A stretch of DNA of 18,770 nucleotides from DASRQK01 sp964436635 (GCA_964436635.1 CAYTDM010000030.1:1-18770); one strand, 5' to 3'; counted from the first letter of the stretch, positions 1 to 5,623 are shown. Notes: generated by a model from the letters alone, not told the origin. Numbers and translations are program-made.

Positions 1-321
1 TGGATGGCCCGAATTACTGCACGAACGGCATTAAATGAGCTCAGGAAACATAAATTCTATGCGAATCAAGAATCGTTGACCGACGCACACCACAGCACTT
101 TTTCTGTTGGAATGGAGGATAATTTGCATGTGGAAAATCTTATGAACATGGTGAATCAATTGCAGCCGACCCTTAGACAGGTATTTACCTTATATGAAAT
201 CGAGGGATTTAATCACGACGAGATCGCCGAATTATTAGGGATTTCACCAAGCAGCAGCAGGGTGTATTTAGGCCGGGCAAAAGAGAAATTAAAGATGTGG
301 TACCAAACTTTAATGGTATAA
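1..321 (+). CDS. ECF-type RNA polymerase sigma factor, C-terminal part
   Basis: The reading frame is open from the first base (TGG, then ATG at 4), so the gene starts outside the window and the ATG at 4 is internal. The visible 106 residues begin in region 2.4 (WMARITARTALNELRK), the helix that reads the -10-like promoter element. A short linker follows, then region 4 from about residue 45 (LMNMVNQLQPTLRQVFTLYE..GFNHDEIAELLGIS..RVYLGRAKEKLK), the helix-turn-helix that contacts the -35 element. This is the layout of an extracytoplasmic-function sigma factor, which redirects RNA polymerase to a small regulon when released by its anti-sigma factor. The stop at 319-321 lies 2 nt before the ATG of the next gene, a membrane-anchored anti-sigma candidate, which supports the pairing. 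Region 2.1-2.3 is not visible, so the ECF subgroup cannot be assigned here. Confidence 0.9.
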   Translation, partial: WMARITARTALNELRKHKFYANQESLTDAHHSTFSVGMEDNLHVENLMNMVNQLQPTLRQVFTLYEIEGFNHDEIAELLGISPSSSRVYLGRAKEKLKMWYQTLMV

Positions 322-323
322 AT

Positions 324-1610
324 ATGAATAAGGAGGAAAAGAATCTGATTGACGAAATCAGGAATGAATTTTATAATTACGAAATTCCTTATGAGGAGGG
401 AGCTTGGGAGGAATTTAAGCAGACCTCAGCCAGGAAGGAAGAAGAGGTGAAGGTGCTGCCGATTAAAAAGCGCACAGGATTATGGAAACCATTTGCTGCA
501 GCGGCAGCTTTCATAGGATTTACTTTTTTTGTGGCCCTCCAATTTGATTTTGTGAATCCAGACGGAAATCACTTGGAGAATCCCGTAGAAGCTATAGCGG
601 TCGTGGAGGCGCCAAGCTTGGAGGAGATACCAAGTTCCGTTGTGTCTCAATCTCCTGAAAAGGATATTTTTCTTTCTGCAAGCGGTGAACATTTTCATAC
701 CGCAGATGCAGATCATGTTCACCTTACAGTCGATGATCATTTACAGGATCTGTCTCAATCCACAAATAATCATCATTTAACTTTACAAAATCCTGGAGAT
801 ATTCAATACAAGGACATGGAAAGTTCTATATTGGGAACAGTTGAGCCGAAAACTAAAGAGAAACTTCTTGCAACTGACCTGCCTTCGCTCGCTGGAACAG
901 AATTTAATGGCAAATTGGATAAATTCTTGGATGAAAACACCAAGCAAACGTTTCCTTCTGTTGAAAACCAACTGGTAGTCGAGCCTTATGACCGTTTGGC
1001 TGACCAAAAAAAATGGAAAATTGGAGTGGAAGTAAATTCCCTGTTTATAGATGAAAAACCGGGTGTGTCTGCAGGCTTTGTGACCCAATTCGAATTGTCT
1101 GATAAGGTAAAATTATCTGCAGGCTTATCTTATGGCCAATTTACTGCATCGCATCAGGAAGCACCTATTCAAGTTGCGGAGCACGTCCGAAAAGTAGGCG
1201 GGGCATCCACCTTAAAAACCCTGGATATTCCCCTGGCTGTTATCGTGGAACCCATTGACGGATGGTACGCCTCGGTAGGAGTTTCCGCCATCTCTGTGAT
1301 GAACGAAAGGAATACCATGCTCATGGAGGTGGAATCATTAAATGAGCGCGTTTTTACAGACCATGAAAGTGGAGCCACCGTTTCCGTATTTGAAGTAGTG
1401 AAATCGACTTATAATCAACACAGTCCTCAGGCTGATTTCGAAGGCAGAAAGGATTTGGGCTACCTGAATTTTTCCATTGGGCGGCGCAAACGCATGACGG
1501 ATCGCTTGGATTTGCATGTGGAGCCCTTTGTCAAAGTTCCCATTGGAGGACTCCAACGTCAAGATATGAATTTATTGAATTCTGGTATTAAATTAAAGGT
1601 ATTGTTTTAA
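324..1610 (+). CDS. Predicted dual-membrane-spanning anti-sigma factor (anti-sigma segment, TM helix, outer-membrane beta-barrel)
   Basis: Start is taken as ATG 324 (MNKEEKNLID), just after the sigma stop; a GTG at 297 would lie inside the sigma gene. The 428-residue protein has four parts. Residues 1-52 are charged and cytoplasmic, with an NYEIPYEEGAWEEF motif like short Bacteroidota anti-sigma segments. Residues 53-74 form one hydrophobic helix (FAAAAAFIGFTFFVAL) after basic KKR. Residues 75-228 are a polar linker. Residues about 230-428 show roughly eight amphipathic strands (for example KWKIGVEVNSLF, GVSAGFVTQFEL, LKTLDIPLAVIV, LNFSIGRRKR, LDLHVEPFVKV) and end in Phe, as outer-membrane barrels do. 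One chain would cross the inner membrane once, bridge the periplasm and insert in the outer membrane. This is the architecture of the Dma anti-sigma factors described in Bacteroides thetaiotaomicron, which pair with an ECF sigma factor. Function here is inferred from architecture and neighbours. Confidence 0.75.
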   Translation: MNKEEKNLIDEIRNEFYNYEIPYEEGAWEEFKQTSARKEEEVKVLPIKKRTGLWKPFAAAAAFIGFTFFVALQFDFVNPDGNHLENPVEAIAVVEAPSLEEIPSSVVSQSPEKDIFLSASGEHFHTADADHVHLTVDDHLQDLSQSTNNHHLTLQNPGDIQYKDMESSILGTVEPKTKEKLLATDLPSLAGTEFNGKLDKFLDENTKQTFPSVENQLVVEPYDRLADQKKWKIGVEVNSLFIDEKPGVSAGFVTQFELSDKVKLSAGLSYGQFTASHQEAPIQVAEHVRKVGGASTLKTLDIPLAVIVEPIDGWYASVGVSAISVMNERNTMLMEVESLNERVFTDHESGATVSVFEVVKSTYNQHSPQADFEGRKDLGYLNFSIGRRKRMTDRLDLHVEPFVKVPIGGLQRQDMNLLNSGIKLKVLF

Positions 1611-2143
1611 TGAATGCGTTTTTTAATAGTTTTTATATGCAAATTTCTGTGGCCAAATCCATGCAGATATTTATCCTTTTTTTGGGGCTGCTGTTTTTAG
1701 GTGGCTGTTCAAAAGAAGAGAAAGAAACAGTATTAGAGACGCCCTATCACATAGAGGATAATTTGATTTTGGGTCAACAACTTTTTAAACAGCGATTAGG
1801 TGGGAGGGATGAATTGACTTCATTTGAAATATTGAAAGTTTCGTTTCATCAACAACGTTTACAAGTCGCGGTGCAAGGAAGTGATGTCGCAGGGTCCTTC
1901 CAATTTCTCTGGGATGGAAGAATTCAGGAGTCTTATCCCATGGGCGTTCAATTGCTGATGGACTACACAGGGAAAAGTGAAAACTTTGATCGACACCAAG
2001 AAAAAATAATTACGGTCAACCTTTCTAAAATTTTAAATGATCGGTCGAATCTAAACCAATATCATTTTAAACTCATTAATGGGTCCAAGGCTCAATCTGT
2101 GATTTTTCATCCGGATTCCACGCTTACTATTAGGCTGGATTAG
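1610..2143 (+). CDS. Putative lipoprotein, third gene of the sigma/anti-sigma operon
   Basis: The ATG at 1610 overlaps the last base of the previous stop codon, so translation is coupled; ATG 1637 (MQISVAKSMQIF) is an alternative that leaves a cleaner signal peptide. A hydrophobic stretch (FILFLGLLFLGGC) ends in a lipobox with Cys at residue 33 of the long form, followed by S-K-E-E. That predicts signal peptidase II cleavage and lipidation. The mature part, about 145 residues, is soluble and beta-rich in appearance and has no domain I recognise. Its position after the sigma and anti-sigma genes suggests a periplasmic or outer-membrane partner of the anti-sigma barrel, much as RcsF or NlpE sense envelope state in proteobacteria, but that role is inference. 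A target of the same sigma factor is equally possible. Confidence is high that it is a lipoprotein gene and low on function. Confidence 0.75.
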   Translation: MNAFFNSFYMQISVAKSMQIFILFLGLLFLGGCSKEEKETVLETPYHIEDNLILGQQLFKQRLGGRDELTSFEILKVSFHQQRLQVAVQGSDVAGSFQFLWDGRIQESYPMGVQLLMDYTGKSENFDRHQEKIITVNLSKILNDRSNLNQYHFKLINGSKAQSVIFHPDSTLTIRLD

Positions 2144-2151
2144 GCAGGTGT

Positions 2152-2382
2152 TTGTTTTTTTTATCCTACATTCAAGCATTCAATGATGGCAATAAACGCA
2201 CAGCACGAATTATAAGTAACGCTATTTTGATAGCGAACCAATTTTGCCTCATCTCATTCAGAACTCTTGATTCTGTGGCCTATAAAAAAGCAATGTTGGT
2301 CTTTTATGAGCAGAATAATATCAGCGTTTTTAAGGAAATTTATATAGAACAGTTCCGTTTTGCCGTCAAAACTTATTTTTGA
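2152..2382 (+). pseudogene. Fic-domain fragment, N-terminally truncated and catalytically dead
   Basis: An open frame of 76 codons begins only 8 nt after the lipoprotein stop, at a TTG with no plausible start context. It encodes YIQAFNDGNKRTARIISNAIL, clearly the Fic active-site loop and following helix (family consensus HxFx[D/E]GN[G/K]R), and a C-terminal helix resembling the end of Fic proteins (KKAMLVFYEQNN). Fic enzymes transfer AMP or other groups from nucleotides to protein hydroxyls and are usually about 200-350 residues long. Everything before the active site is missing, and the catalytic His is Gln (CAA, one base from CAC or CAT). The GNKR part that binds phosphates remains. This is best read as a remnant left by deletion; the junction falls in a run of eight T at 2154-2162 region. 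Expression from lipoprotein readthrough cannot be excluded. Confidence 0.7.
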
Positions 2383-2439
2383 TGCAGGGCAAAAACTATA
2401 CAATTGAAAAATTTAGGACCAAGGTTCAATTTTAACAGT

Positions 2440-2467
2440 AAAATCTGATCATTAATGGTCGGATTTT
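2440..2467 (+). terminator. Rho-independent terminator-like hairpin after the Fic remnant
   Basis: An 11-bp stem with three G-T pairs (AAAATCTGATC with GGTCGGATTTT) closes a 6-nt loop, ATTAAT. The right arm ends in TTTT. It can end transcripts coming from the sigma/anti-sigma/lipoprotein operon through the Fic remnant, and it separates that operon from the tRNA on the other strand. The stem is AT-rich, so efficiency is uncertain. Confidence 0.5.
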
Positions 2468-2515
2468 CATGCTTTTTACCAAAACCGCACTATTTCCGCA
2501 CAATATTTATTAAAA

Positions 2516-2543
2516 AAGCCGCTCTAAATTAATAGAACGGCTT
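2516..2543 (-). terminator. Rho-independent terminator of the tRNA gene
   Basis: Read on the minus strand, an 11-bp stem (AAGCCGTTCTA with TAGAGCGGCTT, one T-G pair) closes a 6-nt loop and is followed by a run of T. It begins a few bases after the tRNA 3' end, where a tRNA terminator is expected. Confidence 0.8.
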
Positions 2544-2550
2544 CTGTTGT

Positions 2551-2623
2551 GCGCCCACCTGGGCTCGAACCAGGGACCAAAAGATTATGAGTCTTCTACT
2601 CTAACCGACTGAGCTATAGGCGC
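2551..2623 (-). tRNA. tRNA with CAT anticodon (tRNA-Met by anticodon; probably tRNA-Ile2)
   Basis: The minus strand folds into a complete 73-nt cloverleaf before the discriminator base: acceptor GCGCCTA with TGGGCGC, D arm GCTC...GAGT, anticodon stem GAAGA with TCTTT, loop CTCATAA with CAT at 2587-2589, and T arm CCTGG-TTCGAGC-CCAGG. The discriminator is A and the CCA end is not encoded. CAT can mean elongator Met or the Ile2 tRNA whose C34 is changed to lysidine by TilS to read AUA. Pairs C4-G69 and C5-G68 are present, which are TilS recognition features in E. coli, and the anticodon arm and variable loop resemble known Ile2 tRNAs. I favour Ile2 modestly. It is not an initiator: the C1-A72 mismatch is absent (G1-C72). 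Confidence 0.9.
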
Positions 2624-2685
2624 AGTTAATAATTCGCTTTTACGACTGCAATTTTACATATTTGTAGCCATATTTGGAAATTTTT

Positions 2686-3324
2686 ATGCAAAATATAACA
2701 AACATTATTTTTGACTATGGCAATGTAATTTTTGAAATTGATTTTCAAAAAGCGCAGCAGGCATTTAGGGCTTTGGGCATTCATCAAGTGGAAGAATTGT
2801 ATGGTCATAAATCTCAATCTTCCCTTTTTGATTATTTTGATAAGGGTTTAATTACGTCCGCTGATTTTCGAGATGGCCTGCGAGATCTTGCAGGGATGGC
2901 AGATCTAAAGGATCAAGAATTGGATAACGCTTGGAATGCTTTATTGTTGGGGGTGCCCAAAGGTAATCACGAGCTCCTATTAGCTTGTAAAGATAAATAT
3001 AGGACGTTTTTGCTGAGCAATAACAATGAAATTCACTATGCTTGGATTCTGGATTACTTAAAGAAAAACCACCAGATTAATGATAATGAAGGGTTTTTTG
3101 AAAAAACCTATTATTCGCATTTTTTAGGAATGAGAAAACCGGCTGCATCCATTTTTGAACTGGTAATGAATGAGAATAATTTGGACCCAACAGAAACTTT
3201 ATTCATAGATGACAGCCCACAACATTTGGAAACTGCTCGAAAATTAGGTCTTCAAACGGCCTTATTGGATTCGCCACGACAATTGGGGGACTTACTAATG
3301 CGTTATCAGCTTTTAAGCCAATAA
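2686..3324 (+). CDS. HAD-superfamily phosphatase, YihX-like
   Basis: Start is ATG 2686 (MQNITNIIFDYG), because the earlier TTG at 2674 has no support; the product is 212 residues. The haloacid dehalogenase motifs are in order. Motif I is FDYGNVIF with nucleophile Asp10; the usual second Asp is Gly12, as in E. coli YihX (FDLGN). Motif II is LLSNNN with Ser111. Motif III is RKP with Lys151. Motif IV is FIDDSPQH with Asp175 and Asp176. A helical cap domain lies between motifs I and II (HAD subfamily IA). Such enzymes hydrolyse phosphate esters of small metabolites; YihX acts on alpha-D-glucose 1-phosphate, but the substrate here is unknown. The gene stands alone, divergent from the tRNA and followed by the rpsU promoter, so its neighbours give no clue to its pathway. 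Confidence 0.85.
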   Translation: MQNITNIIFDYGNVIFEIDFQKAQQAFRALGIHQVEELYGHKSQSSLFDYFDKGLITSADFRDGLRDLAGMADLKDQELDNAWNALLLGVPKGNHELLLACKDKYRTFLLSNNNEIHYAWILDYLKKNHQINDNEGFFEKTYYSHFLGMRKPAASIFELVMNENNLDPTETLFIDDSPQHLETARKLGLQTALLDSPRQLGDLLMRYQLLSQ

Positions 3325-3343
3325 ATTAGATTGTTAAAAAACA

Positions 3344-3374
3344 TTGTAGAATTATAAAATTAATTTTATCTTTG
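3344..3374 (+). promoter_or_regulatory. Bacteroidota-type promoter of rpsU
   Basis: TTG at 3344-3346, a 20-nt spacer and TAtcTTTG at 3367-3374 match the housekeeping consensus of Bacteroidota (-33 TTG, -7 TAnnTTTG). Transcription would begin near 3380, giving a leader of about 37 nt before the rpsU ATG at 3417. Confidence 0.7.
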
Positions 3375-3396
3375 CGTTCCGAAATTTAGAAAAACG

Positions 3397-3405
3397 AAAG
3401 GGGGT
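3397..3405 (+). promoter_or_regulatory. Shine-Dalgarno-like sequence in the rpsU leader
   Basis: AAAGGGGGT can pair with the 16S rRNA 3' end (complement AAAGGAGGT) through one G-U wobble. It lies 11 nt before the ATG at 3417, somewhat further than is usual. Most Bacteroidota genes lack such a sequence because bS21 helps hide the anti-Shine-Dalgarno end of 16S rRNA, so its presence before the bS21 gene itself is notable. Confidence 0.5.
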
Positions 3406-3416
3406 ATTTAGAAACT

Positions 3417-3608
3417 ATGATTATTGTAAATGTGAAGGAAGGGGAGTCATTAGACAGAGCGTTGAAACGTTTTAAGAAGAAATTTGAAAAAACGGGAGTT
3501 TTAAGAGAATTACGTTCTCGTCAGGCTTATGAGAAAAAATCAATTACCCGCCGTACTCAGAAGAAAAAAGCAATTTATAAACAACAGTTAAATCAAGAGA
3601 CTAATTAA
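3417..3608 (+). CDS. rpsU: 30S ribosomal protein bS21
   Basis: The 63-residue product (MIIVNVKEGESLDRALKRFKKKF, then RELRSRQAYEKKS and RRTQKKKA) matches bS21 along its length: an N-terminal strand, then two basic helices. bS21 binds the 30S platform beside the 3' end of 16S rRNA; in Bacteroidota it helps block the anti-Shine-Dalgarno sequence, which explains the general disuse of Shine-Dalgarno pairing in the phylum. A good promoter lies 43 nt upstream, and a Shine-Dalgarno-like AAAGGGGGT is in the leader, consistent with feedback control by bS21-poor ribosomes. A strong hairpin terminator follows. The order rpsU-xerC-hpf is commonly conserved in Bacteroidota. Confidence 0.95.
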   Translation: MIIVNVKEGESLDRALKRFKKKFEKTGVLRELRSRQAYEKKSITRRTQKKKAIYKQQLNQETN

Positions 3609-3617
3609 TTCCTTGAA

Positions 3618-3648
3618 TTGACTTTGTAAATTATAATATTTACTTTTT
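3618..3648 (+). promoter_or_regulatory. Possible promoter for xerC
   Basis: TTG at 3618-3620, a 20-nt spacer and TActTTTT at 3641-3648 resemble the Bacteroidota consensus except for the final G. A transcript from here would begin close to 3655, right at the base of the hairpin before xerC. The fit is imperfect and the region is T-rich, so chance is possible. Confidence 0.3.
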
Positions 3649-3655
3649 TTTATAG

Positions 3656-3699
3656 AAAACTATTTGTATATTCACATCAGGATATACAAATAGTTTTTT
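3656..3699 (+). terminator. Strong hairpin between rpsU and xerC, touching the xerC start codon
   Basis: A perfect 16-bp stem (3656-3671 with 3682-3697) closes a 10-nt loop and ends in six T at 3694-3699. The next base is the A of the xerC ATG at 3700. It has the form of a Rho-independent terminator for rpsU, which would keep the abundant ribosomal transcript separate from xerC. Because there is no spacer, it must also affect xerC expression, either by limiting readthrough or as a 5' hairpin next to the initiation codon. Confidence 0.8.
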
Positions 3700-4575
3700 A
3701 TGTTTTTGGACCAGTTCATAGCGCACTTGGAAGTTGAAAAACGATGCTCCCGCCACACCATAGGAGCATATGCGCTTGAGGTCCGTAAACTGCAAAATTT
3801 TTTAGACCAAATTCAGGAATCAGTTGAAACAGTCACTTTTCAACAACTCCGTCATTATTTTGCAGATTTGTTTGAAGCGGGACAACTTCCCGCCAGCATA
3901 AACCGGGCGCGTTCCGCCATTCGTACCTATTTTAATTTTTTAAAACGTGAAGGGGTTGTGATCACGAACCCTGTATTAGAGATAAAAGCTTTAAAACAGG
4001 CTCGTAAATTACCCGTAGTCGTTCAGAGCAATGCTTTGCAGGACCTGTTAAATGATTCCACTATTTTTCCTGACGGGTTTAAAGGAATGCGTGATCGATT
4101 ATTATTGGAATTCCTTTTTGGGACCGGCGTACGACTTTCTGAATTAATCGCCATTCGCGTGGAGGATGTTGATTTTTATGCAAAGCAAGTCAAAGTAATG
4201 GGCAAGCGTCAAAAGGAACGAATTGTGCCCATTTCAAATCATTTGGCACAGGTACTTCAAGAATATTTATTACTCAGGAACGAATTGCAACTTTCACATA
4301 CTATCTTATTAGTAATAGATAGCGGAAAACCAGCTTATTCAGTTTTTGTCTACCGAATCGTGAAACACTATTTGTCGTTATTTTCAAAGCAATCAAAACG
4401 CAGCCCACATGTTTTAAGACATACGTTTGCGACCGTCATGCTTGAAAATGGAGCGGATTTAAATGCGATTAAAGAAATTTTGGGTCATGCTAATTTAGCT
4501 GCTACGCAAATTTACACGCATAATTCCGTGGAACGATTGAAAAATATTTATAAACAGGCTCACCCGAGAGCCTAA
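3700..4575 (+). CDS. xerC: Tyrosine recombinase XerC
   Basis: The product has 291 residues, normal for XerC/XerD. The N-terminal SAM-like core-binding domain (about 1-85) opens with the family's typical start, MFLDQFIAHLEVEKRCSRHTI. The catalytic domain (about 105-285) has the full active site: Arg145 (GTGVRLSEL), Lys169, His237-x-x-Arg240 (HVLRHTFA), His263 (LGHANL) and nucleophile Tyr272 (IYTH). XerC and XerD act together at dif with FtsK to resolve chromosome dimers. The C-terminus and place between rpsU and hpf, a conserved Bacteroidota arrangement, favour a housekeeping Xer recombinase over a phage or integron integrase. XerC rather than XerD is chosen on context. The start codon directly abuts the rpsU terminator hairpin, and hpf begins 15 nt after the stop, so these two genes are likely cotranscribed. 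Confidence 0.9.
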   Translation: MFLDQFIAHLEVEKRCSRHTIGAYALEVRKLQNFLDQIQESVETVTFQQLRHYFADLFEAGQLPASINRARSAIRTYFNFLKREGVVITNPVLEIKALKQARKLPVVVQSNALQDLLNDSTIFPDGFKGMRDRLLLEFLFGTGVRLSELIAIRVEDVDFYAKQVKVMGKRQKERIVPISNHLAQVLQEYLLLRNELQLSHTILLVIDSGKPAYSVFVYRIVKHYLSLFSKQSKRSPHVLRHTFATVMLENGADLNAIKEILGHANLAATQIYTHNSVERLKNIYKQAHPRA

Positions 4576-4580
4576 AAAAA

Positions 4581-4586
4581 AGGAGG
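4581..4586 (+). promoter_or_regulatory. Consensus Shine-Dalgarno sequence of hpf
   Basis: AGGAGG sits 4 nt before the ATG at 4591, within an A-rich stretch. This is a full match to the anti-Shine-Dalgarno sequence, in a genome where most starts in the window have none. Confidence 0.75.
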
Positions 4587-4590
4587 AAAA

Positions 4591-4935
4591 ATGAACTTAA
4601 ATGTGCAATCAATCCGTTTTGATGCGGATAAGAAGTTAATCAACTTTATTCAGAAAAAGGCCGACAAACTGGATGTATTCATTGATCAAATTCTTGATGC
4701 AGAATGTTATTTGCGAGTTGAAAATACTGAAGATGAAGCTAATAAAGTGGCGGAGTTTAAATTAAATATACCTGGAGCACAATTGTTCGCGAAGGGACAA
4801 GCAAAATCCTTTGAAGAAGCTACAGATATTGCTGTCGAGTCTTTAAGAAGGCAAATTAATAAGCATAAAACCAAGACCAGGACAAAAGCCAGCAATCATA
4901 AGGAATTATTAGGCGAACCTGAGGAAGATTTCTAA
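4591..4935 (+). CDS. hpf: Ribosome hibernation promoting factor, short HPF/RaiA type
   Basis: The 114-residue product matches the short HPF/RaiA (YfiA) family: a beta-strand (NVQSIRFDADKKL), a helix rich in Lys and Asp (INFIQKKADKLDVFIDQ), strands with ECYLRVEN and AEFKLNIPG, then AKGQAKSFEEATDIAVESLRRQI and a basic tail. The dimerising C-terminal domain of long HPF is absent. These proteins bind the A and P sites of idle 30S subunits in slow growth and inactivate ribosomes. The gene begins 15 nt after xerC with a perfect AGGAGG, unusual in this phylum. If bS21 availability changes Shine-Dalgarno recognition, hpf and rpsU would respond together, which makes physiological sense for a hibernation factor; this is inference. 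Confidence 0.93.
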   Translation: MNLNVQSIRFDADKKLINFIQKKADKLDVFIDQILDAECYLRVENTEDEANKVAEFKLNIPGAQLFAKGQAKSFEEATDIAVESLRRQINKHKTKTRTKASNHKELLGEPEEDF

Positions 4936-4950
4936 CCCTCAGTATGGATC

Positions 4951-4969
4951 TCATGCATCCTATGCATGA
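4951..4969. repeat. 8-bp inverted repeat with 3-nt loop between hpf and ferritin
   Basis: TCATGCAT, CCT, ATGCATGA form a perfect 8-bp hairpin or operator-like dyad 16 nt after the hpf stop. There is no T-run after it. It lies immediately before a second, GC-richer hairpin. It may be an operator for an upstream-of-ferritin regulator or part of the hpf 3' end; nothing in the sequence decides. Confidence 0.4.
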
Positions 4970-4977
4970 TACGATAG

Positions 4978-5004
4978 CGGGTAGCTCATCTGGCTACCCG
5001 ATTT
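4978..5004 (+). terminator. Probable terminator of the xerC-hpf transcript
   Basis: An 8-bp GC-rich stem (CGGGTAGC with GCTACCCG) with a 7-nt loop is followed by ATTTTA. It lies between hpf and ferritin and is the best candidate for ending the hpf transcript; the T-run is short. Confidence 0.55.
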
Positions 5005-5024
5005 TACTACTAAATTTATTTAAA

Positions 5025-5549
5025 ATGGACACAAATAAAAACTTATCATCTTCGCTGCATGCAGAGATTGAAAGCATATTAAATGAACAAATAAAATACG
5101 AAGCTCATGCATCTGCTTTATATTTAGCGATGTCAGCTTGGTGTGAGGAAAAAGGTTATGAAGGCAGCGCAAATTTTTTTGCGAAGCAATCCGATGAAGA
5201 ACGCACGCATATGTTGAAGTTATTTAAATATGTAAATGACCGAGGGGGGAGTGCGAAATCACCAGAAGTTACGCGGATCCCTGACCAATTTAATTCTTTT
5301 CGAAGCCTCTTTGAGCAGACGCTTAAACAAGAAATGTTTGTCACCCAACAATTCAATCAAATTGCGGAAAAATGCATGGAATTGAAAGATTATGTGACAT
5401 TCCATTTTATTCAATGGTTTTTGGCTGAACAAGTGGAAGAGGAATTTGTGGCGAGAAGAATTTTAGAACTGTTCGACTTGATCGGCGAAGAGGGAACCGG
5501 ACGTTGGGAAATCGATCAACAAGTTCCAAAAGTAACTTTCGAATCGTAA
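5025..5549 (+). CDS. ftnA: Ferritin, non-haem FtnA type
   Basis: Start is ATG 5025 (MDTNKNLSSSLHAEIE). The frame stays open back to 4944, but that extension would translate the intergenic hairpins and has no homology. The 174-residue protein aligns with E. coli FtnA at a constant offset of 9 residues. It keeps every iron ligand: ferroxidase Glu26, Glu59, His62, Glu103, Gln136 and Glu139, and third-site Glu58, Glu135 and Glu138 (motifs NEQIKYEAHASALY, DEERTHM, QWFLAEQVEEE). It should form a 24-subunit cage that oxidises ferrous iron and stores it as mineral. It has its own position between two terminators, so it is probably transcribed alone. TAAATTTA at 5011-5018 resembles a -7 box but no TTG lies at the right distance. 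Confidence 0.93.
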   Translation: MDTNKNLSSSLHAEIESILNEQIKYEAHASALYLAMSAWCEEKGYEGSANFFAKQSDEERTHMLKLFKYVNDRGGSAKSPEVTRIPDQFNSFRSLFEQTLKQEMFVTQQFNQIAEKCMELKDYVTFHFIQWFLAEQVEEEFVARRILELFDLIGEEGTGRWEIDQQVPKVTFES

Positions 5550-5593
5550 CCCGAGTTTTATTAAGTTTTAATTAAACAAATCCCTTTTAAAGG

Positions 5594-5623
5594 AGCTTGC
5601 ATTAAAAAATGCAGGCTTTTTTT
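5594..5623 (+). terminator. Terminator of the ferritin gene
   Basis: AGCTTGCATT pairs with AATGCAGGCT (10 bp with one T-G pair) around a 4-nt A loop, followed by seven T. It lies 45 nt after the ferritin stop. Confidence 0.8.

Noticed and set aside
4..321. ATG at 4 as the true start of the sigma factor
   Set aside because: It falls inside region 2.4 and the frame is open to base 1, so the gene is cut by the window edge.
330..336. AAGGAGG just inside the anti-sigma gene, as a ribosome binding site for a later start
   Set aside because: No in-frame ATG, GTG or TTG lies at a suitable distance after it, and ATG 324 directly follows the sigma stop. It simply encodes Lys-Glu-Glu.
480..740. Minus-strand open frame within the anti-sigma gene
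   Set aside because: It is a shadow frame with no family resemblance, opposite a coding region with clear domain structure. Other antisense frames were dropped for the same reason.
2144..2165. T-run after the lipoprotein as a terminator
   Set aside because: No stem precedes the T-run; it marks the junction with the Fic remnant.
4944..5024. N-terminal extension of ferritin from ATG 4944
   Set aside because: It would translate two hairpins and has no ferritin homology; ATG 5025 gives the usual N-terminus.
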